Source of the DNA: Clostridia bacterium
Lineage (GTDB): Bacteria; Bacillota; Clostridia; Oscillospirales; QAMX01
Reading direction: 5' to 3'
Assembly (NCBI GenBank): GCA_017441705.1
Contig: JAFRWU010000038.1
Span: forward strand, 1-52,279
DNA length: 52,279 nucleotides
The notes under the pieces were generated by a model. The model had not been told where the DNA came from and ran no database searches. It saw only the letters and a list, made by a program, of their open reading frames with translations. The position numbers were made by a program, and so were the translations under genes. Shown in pieces: positions 16,726 to 23,779 of the stretch. The stretch's first letter is position 1, and every line of letters starts with the position of its first letter.

Positions 16726-18033
16726 TCAGGACTGGGCTTCCGCCAGAGTCAGGGAGAGATCGACCGTGCGGCCGTCCCGGAGCACCCGGATCTTCACCGT
16801 GTCGCCCGGGGAGCACTTGTCGCGTTCTGCGAGAAGATCGCTGGTCTGTTCGATCTCGGCTCCGTTGAAGGAGACGATCACGTCGTCCTTCCGGAGTCCG
16901 GCCTTCGCGGCGGGAGAATCTTCATCCACCGAAACGATCACTACGTGATACGCATATTCGCCGTTCACGTTGATATACTGAGTCTGCACCATGATCCCGA
17001 GATAGGGTCTGCCGGTGACCCGGCCGTACAGAGCCAGATCCCGTGCGATATCCAGCGCCGAATTGATCGGAATGGCAAATCCGATGCCTTCCACAGTGCC
17101 GGTGGAGTAATCCGACATGATCTTCGCCGAGGTGATGCCGATCACCTCGCCCGCGTCGTTGAGCAGGGGGCCGCCGGAATTGCCGGGGTTGATGGAGGCG
17201 TCGGTCTGGATGACGGTCATGCTGTAATTGTCGATGGTGATGTTGCGGTTGATGGCCGAGACGATGCCCTTCGTGATGGTGAAGGAAAGCTCCATGCCCA
17301 GAGGATTGCCGATGGCGATGGCGTCCTCGCCCACCTGAATGGCGTCGGAATCGCCGAAGGTCGCCGCTTTCAGTCCGGTGGCGTCGATGCGGATCACCGC
17401 CACGTCGGTGCTTTCATCTCTTCCGAGGACGGTCGCCGGATATTCCTGTCCGTCGAACGTCGTCACCGTGATGGAGATCGCGTCCTTGACCACATGGGCG
17501 TTGGTCAGAATGTAACCGTCGGAGGTCATGACGATGCCCGAACCGGATCCGGTCCCCTGCCGGGTGGCCACCACGATGCCCACCACCGACGGAGCCGCCT
17601 TTTTGTAGATCTCCTTTGTGGAAAGCGCCGTTCCGGCGTTTCCGCGGGTGATCCCATCCATGGCCTTTTCCGCGTCGGTCCGGTCTACGTCCTTTTCGGT
17701 CTCGCTTACGGGCTCGGTCCCGGTTTCGCTTTCCAGCCGCTTATCGGTATCGGGAAGCTTTTCGCCGTCGTCGTTTCCGAAATTCGGCCGGCCGCCGTCT
17801 TCCCCGGGCCCGGGCAGGTCGCTTTCGCTCCGGGAAGAACCGGAGCCGTAAATGGAATAGCGGGAATCCGGGTTCAGCAGAAGATTTCCCACCACCGCCG
17901 CTCCGACCAGAAGCATCAGGGCGAAACAGGAAACCAGGATGATCGCGATGATCCCTCCCGCGCCGAGTCCCTTCTTCTTCGGCGGCTCGGGCTGGTAATA
18001 CGGACCCTGGCCGTACGGATAATTCTGATTCAT
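16726..18033 (-). CDS. HtrA/DegP-like trypsin-type serine protease
   Basis: This 435-residue membrane-anchored quality-control protease acts outside the cytoplasmic membrane. A cytoplasmic Tyr/Pro-rich tail (1-26) precedes one membrane helix (about 27-50) and an acidic, low-complexity linker (60-130). The protease domain has the triad His180 (TNAHVV), Asp210 (STDVAVIRI) and Ser286 (PGNSGGPL). A C-terminal PDZ domain (about 335-430; GLRKDDVIVSFNG) follows. The order matches Firmicutes HtrA/YkdA-type proteins. It is a single gene, divergent from the SRAP gene. Confidence 0.95.
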   Translation of the reverse strand: MNQNYPYGQGPYYQPEPPKKKGLGAGGIIAIILVSCFALMLLVGAAVVGNLLLNPDSRYSIYGSGSSRSESDLPGPGEDGGRPNFGNDDGEKLPDTDKRLESETGTEPVSETEKDVDRTDAEKAMDGITRGNAGTALSTKEIYKKAAPSVVGIVVATRQGTGSGSGIVMTSDGYILTNAHVVKDAISITVTTFDGQEYPATVLGRDESTDVAVIRIDATGLKAATFGDSDAIQVGEDAIAIGNPLGMELSFTITKGIVSAINRNITIDNYSMTVIQTDASINPGNSGGPLLNDAGEVIGITSAKIMSDYSTGTVEGIGFAIPINSALDIARDLALYGRVTGRPYLGIMVQTQYINVNGEYAYHVVIVSVDEDSPAAKAGLRKDDVIVSFNGAEIEQTSDLLAERDKCSPGDTVKIRVLRDGRTVDLSLTLAEAQS

Positions 18034-18212
18034 ATTCTGCCTTCTTTCTATCCCTGCGCGGCGATCCCCGCGCTTTCTCTTGCTTACGGCCTTATCCTAC
18101 CACCCGACTTTGTTCCCGGTATGAACCGTTTGTGAAAATTGGGTGAATTTTTGGGGGACTCGGAAATTCTTCCGGAAAACGGGCGGGCCCGCCGCACGGT
18201 CCGTGCGTCCTC

Positions 18213-18241
18213 TTGCATTGCGGCGAAAGAAGGGGTATACT
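18213..18241 (+). promoter_or_regulatory. Promoter of the SRAP gene
   Basis: TTGCAT (18213-18218), 17-bp spacer and TATACT (18236-18241), about 75 bases before the start codon. Confidence 0.8.
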
Positions 18242-18316
18242 GAAAGAAAGCCGGGGACGGCGCGGATCGCCGTCCCCGATGAAGCTCTCTTCGGCGATAC
18301 GGAAAGGAGGATCCCC

Positions 18317-18973
18317 ATGTGCGGACGCTACAGCGTCTTTGACGAGGAAAGCATCCTGGAAATGCGGGAGATCGTACGCCAGGTGGAATCTCAGTTCACC
18401 CCGGCGGAGCCCGACGCCGTACAGGGGACCTTTACCCCGGAGGGGGGCGTCTCCTTCGACCTGTCCCCCATCAAAAAGGGGGAGATCGCGCCCGGCGACT
18501 CCGCGCCGGTGCTGATGCCTCTTCCCGATCTTTCGGGATACCGGGCGGTGCCGATGCGCTGGGGGTTTCCGAAATACGGCGGCGAAAAGGGCGTGATCTT
18601 CAACGCCAGAAGCGAGACCGCGGGGAATCTTCCCGCCTTCCGCCGTTCGCTCGGCGAAAGGCGGATCGCGGTGCCCTCCACCGGATTTTACGAATGGGAC
18701 AAGCTGGGCGGCACCCGGAGGCGCTTTCTCTTCCGTCCGGAGGGCGAAACGATGACCTACATGGCCGGTATCTTCAATCTGTTCTCCGACGGCTTCGGAG
18801 AATACGCGGCCTTCGTGATCCTGACCCGCCCCGCGTCGGGCGTGATCGCCCGGTATCATCACCGGATGCCGGTGGTCCTTCGGAGAGAAGACGTCGCCCT
18901 CTGGATCCTGGACGACCGGTCCACCGGCCGTCTGATGCGGGAAGAGATCCCCCTGGCTGCCGTTGAAGCGTAA
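18317..18973 (+). CDS. SOS response-associated peptidase (SRAP/YedK/HMCES family)
   Basis: This 218-residue protein belongs to the family that crosslinks to and shields abasic sites in single-stranded DNA. The catalytic cysteine is Cys2 (MCGRYS), exposed after removal of the initiator Met, which fixes the start codon; AAAGGAGG lies at the right distance. Other conserved elements are NARSET, the active-site Glu in STGFYEW, and the HHRMPV histidine motif. It is monocistronic, and no SOS box was recognised in the upstream region. The stop codon sits on the edge of the terminator hairpin. Confidence 0.95.
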   Translation: MCGRYSVFDEESILEMREIVRQVESQFTPAEPDAVQGTFTPEGGVSFDLSPIKKGEIAPGDSAPVLMPLPDLSGYRAVPMRWGFPKYGGEKGVIFNARSETAGNLPAFRRSLGERRIAVPSTGFYEWDKLGGTRRRFLFRPEGETMTYMAGIFNLFSDGFGEYAAFVILTRPASGVIARYHHRMPVVLRREDVALWILDDRSTGRLMREEIPLAAVEA

Positions 18974-19010
18974 AATACCGCCGCGGAAGAGTCTTCCGCG
19001 GCGGTATTTT
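18972..19010. terminator. Bidirectional terminator between SRAP and ABC-F genes
   Basis: A perfect 19-bp inverted repeat (18972-18990 with 18992-19010) has A/T ends on both sides and serves the convergent genes. It begins inside the SRAP stop codon. Confidence 0.92.
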
Positions 19011-19024
19011 CGCATTCACAAGAA

Positions 19025-20557
19025 TCAATCGAGGCTCTTTCTTTCCCGCAGGCCCTCTTCGGTGAGCTCCAGGATCCGGTCCGGCACCTCCTCCAGGAAG
19101 GCGCGGTCGTGGCTGGTCATCAGGATCGCCCCGGGGAAATCCCGGAGGAGCGCGGCGATCACCGGCCCCGAAAGCGGGGAAAGATTCCGCGTCGGCTCGT
19201 CCAGAATCAGGAAGCTCGCCCGCTCCTCCATCATTTTCAGGAGGATCAGCTTGGCCTTCTGCCCGCCCGAAAGCTCCTCCACCGGGTGGGACATCTCTCC
19301 GGCCGTGTAGCGCATCCCGCCGAGAAAGGTGCGAAGCCGGGTGATCTCCTCCCGGTCCCCTGTCTTCGCCAGAAAGGAAACCGGATCCTTTTCGGCGCCG
19401 AGGAGCTCCCGGTAATCCTGGGGCATATACGCCGCGCGGATATCCCTCCTTTCGGCGGTCTCCCGGGCGATCAGGCGGAGAAGGGTGGTCTTTCCCGCCC
19501 CGTTTTTCCCCACGACGGCGACCTTTTCGGGGCCGGTGATCCGGAGGAAGACGTCCCGCGCCAGGACCTTTTCCCCCGCGGAAAGCTCCGGAAGAGAGAA
19601 TTCCAGGACCCGCTTTCCCTGGGGGATCGCCGATTCGGGGCGGAATTTCACCACGATGGCCTCTTCTTTTTCGGGCCGGTGGGTCAGGGCCGCTTCCTCT
19701 TTTTCCAGCCGTCTTCCCATGGACTTTACCGCGTGCATCTTCTTTTTGAGAAGCCGGCCGATGTGATCGCCGCCTTCTGCGCGGGAGGCGTTTTCCTGGG
19801 CCTTGTCCACCTGGCGGTAGATCCTGTCCCAGCGTTCCTTTTTCTCCCGGAACTCCTCGTGCTCCTTCCGGGCAATACGCTCTTCGCGCACGAACGCCTC
19901 TTCCCGGGAGGCGACGTAGTCCCGGTATCCTTCGCCCGAGACCGTGACGCGGCTTTCGGTCCTCCTCTTGATCGATTCCACGTGCACCACCCGGTTCGCC
20001 GTTCTTTCAAGGAGCCTGCGGTCATGGGAGACGTAGAGCACGGGCTTCCGGAGACCGAGGAGAAATCTCTCCAGCGCCTCCAGCGTCTCCATATCCAGAT
20101 CGTTCGAGGGCTCGTCCAGAAGCCACACGTCGGGCTCTCCGGCCGCCAGGGCGGCCAGGCGCAGCTTGACCTTTTCTCCCCCCGAAAGGGAGGAGATCCT
20201 TCTTTCTCCGAACTCCCGGGTCAGGATCATGCCCGAGCCGCGGAGAGCCCCGGCGGTCTTTTCCCGTTTCACGCCCTGTCTTTGAAGCCAGCGGTCCACG
20301 GTCGTCCCGGTCTCCTCCGGCGAAAGCTCCTGGGCAAGATAGGCGATCCTTTCGCCCTCCTTCCGGATCTTCCCGGTCCATTCGGCGTAGTCTTCCACCA
20401 GCCTTTCGTCGTAAAGCAGCTTCAGCAGGGTGGATTTTCCGTCCCCCTCCTCCCCGATCAGGGCCGCTCTGTCGCCGGGACGGAGCGCGAGGGAGAGGCC
20501 GCGGATCATCTCCCGGCCGTCCTTTTTATGTAGGATCGTCAGATTTTCGATTTGCAT
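19025..20557 (-). CDS. ABC-F family ATPase (ribosome-acting, possible antibiotic resistance type)
   Basis: This 510-residue protein has two ABC domains and no membrane segment, which is the ABC-F layout. The first domain has Walker A GEEGDGKST (35-43), signature LSGGEKVKLRLA and Walker B DVWLLDEPSNDLD. The second has Walker A VGKNGAGKTT, signature LSGGQKAKLIL and an atypical Walker B context ILDEPTRNLSPLS in place of DEPTNHLD. A long charged helical linker joins them. ABC-F proteins act at the ribosomal E-site in translation or drug protection. The ATG at MQIENLTI has GGAAAGG upstream. A roughly 200-nt structured leader with terminators and mini-ORFs suggests induction by ribosome-targeting drugs. 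Confidence 0.9.
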   Translation of the reverse strand: MQIENLTILHKKDGREMIRGLSLALRPGDRAALIGEEGDGKSTLLKLLYDERLVEDYAEWTGKIRKEGERIAYLAQELSPEETGTTVDRWLQRQGVKREKTAGALRGSGMILTREFGERRISSLSGGEKVKLRLAALAAGEPDVWLLDEPSNDLDMETLEALERFLLGLRKPVLYVSHDRRLLERTANRVVHVESIKRRTESRVTVSGEGYRDYVASREEAFVREERIARKEHEEFREKKERWDRIYRQVDKAQENASRAEGGDHIGRLLKKKMHAVKSMGRRLEKEEAALTHRPEKEEAIVVKFRPESAIPQGKRVLEFSLPELSAGEKVLARDVFLRITGPEKVAVVGKNGAGKTTLLRLIARETAERRDIRAAYMPQDYRELLGAEKDPVSFLAKTGDREEITRLRTFLGGMRYTAGEMSHPVEELSGGQKAKLILLKMMEERASFLILDEPTRNLSPLSGPVIAALLRDFPGAILMTSHDRAFLEEVPDRILELTEEGLRERKSLD

Positions 20558-20583
20558 GGTTTTCCTTTCCCCGCTTTTCCGTG

Positions 20584-20616
20584 AAAAAAAGCGGTTTCCC
20601 CATGCCGGAAAACCGC
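20584..20616 (-). terminator. Leader terminator/attenuator just before the ABC-F gene
   Basis: A stem of about 10 bp (core 20591-20597 with 20610-20616) is followed on the minus strand by TTTTTTT (20584-20590), only 27 bases before the start codon. Its 5' arm contains GGTTTTCC, which is perfectly complementary to GGAAAACC at the ribosome-site/start region (20558-20565). Confidence 0.8.
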
Positions 20617-20624
20617 AGAGCAGC

Positions 20625-20686
20625 AAAAAAGACGCTCCGCGATCTCTTTCCGGCAAGCAAAACGCGCCCCGCTTTCCGTGCGGAGC
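20625..20686 (-). promoter_or_regulatory. Mutually exclusive hairpins and upstream terminator in the ABC-F leader
   Basis: Minus-strand GCTCCGC (20680-20686) can pair with GCGGGGC (20666-20672) as a small hairpin. It can also pair with GCGGAGC (20634-20640), which is followed by GTCTTTTTT (20625-20633), a terminator form. The two pairings exclude each other, as in an attenuator switch. Confidence 0.55.
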
Positions 20687-20713
20687 CTTTTCTTTGTCCG
20701 GTCGGAGATCACT

Positions 20714-20728
20714 TCAGCATCTTTTCAC
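20714..20728 (-). CDS. Possible leader mini-ORF (MKRC-stop) upstream of ABC-F
   Basis: A GTG-initiated four-codon frame (Met-Lys-Arg-Cys) has AAAAGGAA four bases upstream and lies in the ABC-F leader, before the competing hairpins. An overlapping ATG frame (Met-Leu-Lys, 20709-20720) is an alternative with worse spacing. Ribosome stalling on such mini-ORFs controls several resistance genes. This one is inferred from position only. Confidence 0.35.
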   Translation of the reverse strand: MKRC

Positions 20729-20769
20729 CCGATTCCTTTTTTGTCCGCGGGAAGACCTCCCGCGCTTTT

Positions 20770-20798
20770 ATTGTATCACCTTCGCGTCTCTTCCGCAA
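20770..20798 (-). promoter_or_regulatory. Promoter of the ABC-F gene
   Basis: Minus-strand TTGCGG (20793-20798), 17-bp spacer and TACAAT (20770-20775). It lies about 210 bases from the start codon. A 7-bp hairpin (20746-20764) would sit at the transcript 5' end. Confidence 0.8.
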
Positions 20799-20844
20799 GC
20801 ACTTTTCACCGGTTTTCCGGGGGCAATTTCTTTGAAAAAAACTC

Positions 20845-20873
20845 TTGACAATTCGCACCTGCCTGTGTATAAT
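20845..20873 (+). promoter_or_regulatory. tRNA operon promoter
   Basis: Perfect TTGACA (20845-20850), 17-bp spacer and TATAAT (20868-20873), 20 bases upstream of tRNA-Asp. Confidence 0.95.
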
Positions 20874-20893
20874 AATGAGGCTTGCTACGAACT

Positions 20894-20971
20894 GGCCCGG
20901 TAGTTCAGTTGGTTTAGAACGCTAGCCTGTCACGCTAGAGGTCGAGGGTTCGAGCCCCTTCCGGGTCGCCA
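20894..20971 (+). tRNA. tRNA-Asp(GTC)
   Basis: The acceptor stem GGCCCGG pairs with CCGGGTC (one G-T pair). The anticodon loop contains GTC, the T-arm is GAGGGTTCGAGCCCC, and the CCA end is encoded (20969-20971). Confidence 0.96.
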
Positions 20972-20976
20972 CAAGC

Positions 20977-21052
20977 GCTGTTATAGCTCAGGTGGCAGAG
21001 CACGTCATTGGTAATGACGAGGTCGGCAGTTCGAATCTGCCTAACAGCTCCA
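20977..21052 (+). tRNA. tRNA-Thr(GGT)
   Basis: The acceptor stem GCTGTTA pairs with TAACAGC. The anticodon stem CGTCA/TGACG encloses the loop TTGGTAA with anticodon GGT. The T-arm is GGCAGTTCGAATCTGCC and CCA is encoded. It lies five bases after tRNA-Asp in the same transcript. Confidence 0.96.
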
Positions 21053-21091
21053 AAAGGAAAAGGACTTGCTTTCGCAAGTCCTTTTCCTTTT
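21052..21091 (+). terminator. Terminator of the tRNA operon
   Basis: An 18-bp perfect stem (21052-21069 with 21074-21091) ends in CCTTTTCCTTTT and begins at the last base of the tRNA-Thr CCA end. Confidence 0.93.
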
Positions 21092-21138
21092 GGAATCGGA
21101 AATCCGTTCCCTGACCGTCCGCTTTTGCAAAACGCCTC

Positions 21139-21167
21139 TTGCCTTTCTCTGCGGATTGTGGTAATAT
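21139..21167 (+). promoter_or_regulatory. Promoter of the lipoprotein gene
   Basis: TTGCCT (21139-21144), 17-bp spacer and TAATAT (21162-21167), inside an AT-rich patch about 40 bases before the start codon. Confidence 0.75.
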
Positions 21168-21207
21168 AATATTGTATCCATATACTCTTATGAAAGAAGG
21201 TATCCCT

Positions 21208-21765
21208 ATGCGCAGATCTTTGATCGCAGTGTTGGCGCTTGCTCTGATGCTCGTTTCGGTTTTCGCCTCCTGCACCGGCAAGACTCCGGACGTGATCGCA
21301 CAGGAAGAGGCCGCTTTGAAGAGCCTCGACAACATCACCTGGAAGCTGGAAGTCGAAGGCGCGGAAAAGACCGAATACACCCGCGAAGAGGCTGAAAAGC
21401 ACGCGCTTTCCCACATCATCGTCAGCATGTATCTCCAGTACGAGACCGGTCCTGACGGCAACGGCATCGCCGGTACCACCAAGAGCTTCCGTCTCGACGG
21501 CATCACCCTGAAGGAATTCCTGGAAGACGTCGGCGCCCCGAACGCCACCAAGGTCACCTATTACGGCAAGTCCTACGACGACACCGACGTGATCTTCACC
21601 ATCGAAGGCGACCTGATCCAGAACAAGAACGTTCTGATCGGCTGGATCATGAACAAGGAACAGATCCTTCCGAACTTCTCCCAGACCTACGTCGGTGTGT
21701 TCGGCGCCTCCTCCATGGCGGACTTCACCAACTGCTGCTCCGTTTCCAAGATCGTCATCGAGTAA
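21208..21765 (+). CDS. Lipoprotein with probable sulfite-oxidase-like (molybdopterin-domain) fold
   Basis: This 185-residue secreted lipoprotein has a signal peptide (LIAVLALALMLVSVFASC) with a lipobox ending at Cys22. The rest, with the elements KSFRLDGITLKEFLEDVGAP, VIFTIEGDLIQNKNVLIGWI and GASSMADFTNCCSVSKIVIE, recalls the PF00174 sulfite-oxidase fold (ligand loop, YGMNGE-like strand, C-terminal strand). The usual molybdenum Cys is not evident, so a binding or structural role is more likely than catalysis. Codons are strongly C-ending and optimised, suggesting high expression. The start at the second ATG is set by AAGAAGG seven bases upstream. The fold assignment is tentative; lipoprotein status is firm. 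Confidence 0.8.
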   Translation: MRRSLIAVLALALMLVSVFASCTGKTPDVIAQEEAALKSLDNITWKLEVEGAEKTEYTREEAEKHALSHIIVSMYLQYETGPDGNGIAGTTKSFRLDGITLKEFLEDVGAPNATKVTYYGKSYDDTDVIFTIEGDLIQNKNVLIGWIMNKEQILPNFSQTYVGVFGASSMADFTNCCSVSKIVIE

Positions 21766-21785
21766 TCGATCTCTTTCTCTGCTGC

Positions 21786-21820
21786 CGCGCCGGACGGGAA
21801 ACCGCCCGGCGCGTTTCTTT
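21786..21820 (+). terminator. Terminator after the lipoprotein gene
   Basis: Stem CGCGCCGG/CCGGCGCG (21786-21793 with 21806-21813), followed by TTTCTTT. Confidence 0.85.
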
Positions 21821-21850
21821 CGTCCGGAACGGCCGCAGGCCCGGGGCCGG

Positions 21851-21897
21851 AAAAAACCGCCGCGCGCCGCCGGGCAGTTCCCGGAAACGCGCGGCGG
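21851..21897 (-). terminator. Terminator after the zinc-ribbon membrane protein gene
   Basis: A 10-bp outer stem (21857-21866 with 21888-21897), a further inner hairpin, and TTTTTT on the minus strand (21851-21856). Confidence 0.85.
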
Positions 21898-21925
21898 ATC
21901 GCCGTCATTCTGGCGGGGGCGGGGG

Positions 21926-22795
21926 TCATTCTCCCGCGATCTCTTCTTTGATTTCTTCTTTCTTGAAGAGGTTCTTCAGATCCTTCGGTTCCATACCGAA
22001 CTGATCGAGGTTCACGTAGAGGACCGAGAGCATCGCCCCGAGGAGCGCTGCGTGGAAAAGCACGTCCGCGAGGAAGGAAAGCGTCGAGGCAAACGAAAGC
22101 GTAATACCGAGGATGATTTCCAGGAACGAAGCAAGAAGCCCGAAGAGGATCACCACGACCGACGCGCCGCCCAGAACCAGGACCGCGATCTTCTCTTTGC
22201 CTTTGAGCTTATCCCGGAAAAGGATCGCCAGGAGGCACGCGGCGCCCGCGAGGAGGAAGAGGATCCCCGCAAAAAGCCACAAGATGTCGATCGGGAAAAC
22301 GAGGCCGGGTTTATACAGATATCCTTCGGCGGCAAGCGTGATGTCGGCGACAAGCCCTCTGATGGCGTCGATAAAGGCGATCAGGCCGAGCACCGCACGC
22401 GGGATGGCCGTGATATAGGGATATTTTTTCGTGAAGGGGAGGAAAAAGACCACGACGGCGGCGATCAGGAAGAGACCCGTGAAGATCCGGTTGGCGGTGA
22501 AGACCGCCTTGAACGCTGCGGATACGCCGGCGCCGAAGCTGTACAGTCTCCAGTAATTGATCAGTCTGGTAAAGAAGAGGATGATCGAAGAAAGCAATCC
22601 GACGGCGGCGCCCGCGCCGGCGATGATCCAGAAGATCTTCGGCCATTTGCTCTCCTCCGCGGGGGTTTCGGGAACCGGCTTCGCTTCTTCCGGCTTCGGT
22701 TCGGTCTTGACCGCGTCCGGAGCCAGCGACGCGCCGCATTTCAGGCAGAAACGCGCGCCGTCCGCGTTTTGGGTTCCGCATTTGGGACAGAACAT
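21926..22795 (-). CDS. Zinc-ribbon polytopic membrane protein, unknown function
   Basis: This 289-residue protein begins with a zinc ribbon (Cys3, Cys6, Cys17, Cys20: MFCPKCG...FCLKCG) and a Pro/Glu/Lys linker to about residue 50. About seven hydrophobic segments follow (for example IFWIIAGAGAAVGLLSSII and IAVLVLGGASVVVILFGLLA), and it ends in a charged Lys/Glu tail. Zinc-ribbon-plus-membrane proteins are common in Clostridia and mostly uncharacterised. It is a single gene with an AAAGGAG ribosome site, a consensus promoter and a terminator. I do not recognise a transport or enzyme motif. Confidence 0.85.
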   Translation of the reverse strand: MFCPKCGTQNADGARFCLKCGASLAPDAVKTEPKPEEAKPVPETPAEESKWPKIFWIIAGAGAAVGLLSSIILFFTRLINYWRLYSFGAGVSAAFKAVFTANRIFTGLFLIAAVVVFFLPFTKKYPYITAIPRAVLGLIAFIDAIRGLVADITLAAEGYLYKPGLVFPIDILWLFAGILFLLAGAACLLAILFRDKLKGKEKIAVLVLGGASVVVILFGLLASFLEIILGITLSFASTLSFLADVLFHAALLGAMLSVLYVNLDQFGMEPKDLKNLFKKEEIKEEIAGE

Positions 22796-22877
22796 ACTCC
22801 ATTACTCCTTTTCTGTAAAATGGAGAGCCGAAAAGACTTTTCGCCCTCCGCCCGGCCTTGCCGCCGGGCTTTTCTTC

Positions 22878-22906
22878 ATCATAGCACCGTCGGTTCGGTA
22901 TGTCAA
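22878..22906 (-). promoter_or_regulatory. Promoter of the zinc-ribbon membrane protein gene
   Basis: Minus-strand TTGACA (22901-22906), 17-bp spacer and TATGAT (22878-22883). Confidence 0.87.
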
Positions 22907-22950
22907 TGAAAAAGGAAGATTCTTTTCCTCCGGTCTGCCTTTTCCGGGGA

Positions 22951-22989
22951 AAAAAGCTCCGGTTCCGCCGAAGCGGAGCCGGAGCTTTT
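22951..22989 (-). terminator. Terminator after the M23 (SpoIIQ-like) gene
   Basis: A 17-bp stem with one G-T pair (22952-22968 with 22973-22989), a four-base loop, and a T run on the minus strand. Confidence 0.88.
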
Positions 22990-23008
22990 CGCTTTTCGGA
23001 TGCCCGGA

Positions 23009-23689
23009 TCAGCCGCCGATCAGGATCGCAGGGTCGATCCGTTTGCCGCTTTTCAGGACCTCGAAGTGGAGATGCGGCGCGTCGGCTGCTTCGGTTTTCA
23101 TGCTGTCGCCCACCTTGCCGATCACGCTTCCCGCCTCCACGTCGTCCCCCGTCTTCACGGGGACCGCGGGATCCAGGTTGGCGTAGACGGCGGTATAGCC
23201 GCCCGCGTGCTCGATCACCACCGTGACGCCCGCGAGCCCGTCCTCGCTGACGCGGGTGACGACGCCCTTGCCGATGGCGCGGACCTCGCTGCCCGCGGCG
23301 CAGGCGATATCCACCCCGTCGTGAGTGCGCCAGTCGTCCAGCGTCGGATTATAGACCAGCGTGTCGCCGGAAAAGGAGCGGGCGATCTCTCCCTCGGCCG
23401 GTTTCCTCCAGGAGGGCTCCGCGGAGACCTCCTTTGTTTCCTCCTCCGGCTTTTTCGCCGGGACGGAGGTCTTTTCCTCTTCTCTCGCCGTCTTTTCGGT
23501 CGAAGGCGCGGCCCCGGCGGGTTCGGATCTTTCGCTTTCGGCCTCAGGCGCCGGTTCGGCAGAGGCCGGGATCCTGTCGTCTTTCCCGGAGAAGATCACG
23601 TATCCGGAGACCGCGACGGTCAGCACGCATAAAAACAGCACTACGTAATACCCTTTTCCGGAAAGGAAGCTCTTCTTTACTCGGTTCAT
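23009..23689 (-). CDS. spoIIQ: M23 metallopeptidase-domain sporulation protein, SpoIIQ-like
   Basis: This 226-residue protein has a short cytoplasmic N-terminus (MNRVKKSFLSGKG), one membrane helix (about 13-33), a Glu/Pro/Lys-rich linker (37-95) and a C-terminal LytM/M23 domain. The zinc motifs HxxxD (His123, Asp127) and HLH (206-208) are intact, as in clostridial SpoIIQ and unlike the degenerate Bacillus protein. SpoIIQ sits in the forespore membrane and forms the channel with SpoIIIAH during engulfment. A forespore-type promoter matching GHATR-18-CATNHTA lies just upstream. Its start would leave almost no leader for the ATG at 23722, supporting the ATG at 23689 with its AAGGGA site. A general cell-wall endopeptidase is the alternative. 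Confidence 0.82.
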   Translation of the reverse strand: MNRVKKSFLSGKGYYVVLFLCVLTVAVSGYVIFSGKDDRIPASAEPAPEAESERSEPAGAAPSTEKTAREEEKTSVPAKKPEEETKEVSAEPSWRKPAEGEIARSFSGDTLVYNPTLDDWRTHDGVDIACAAGSEVRAIGKGVVTRVSEDGLAGVTVVIEHAGGYTAVYANLDPAVPVKTGDDVEAGSVIGKVGDSMKTEAADAPHLHFEVLKSGKRIDPAILIGG

Positions 23690-23738
23690 GATTTCCCTTA
23701 CCCTTTCTTTCGCGTTCGGCATCTTTGCCTTTCGGCCA

Positions 23739-23768
23739 TAGTATGCGTCCCGGGCAAGGGAAATATAC
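23739..23768 (-). promoter_or_regulatory. Candidate forespore sigma-G/sigma-F promoter of the spoIIQ-like gene
   Basis: Minus-strand GTATA (23764-23768), exactly 18 bp, then CATACTA (23739-23745). This fits the Bacillus sigma-G consensus GHATR-N18-CATNHTA at every defined position. No housekeeping promoter is visible here. Confidence 0.7.
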
Positions 23769-23779
23769 GCTTTCTTTCG

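Noticed and set aside
16690..16868. Plus-strand GGAGGAATTT-ATG just past the htrA gene, opening a short frame
   Set aside because: The ribosome site looks good by chance, but the product runs antisense through the htrA PDZ region and becomes Arg/Pro/Gly-rich with no domain.
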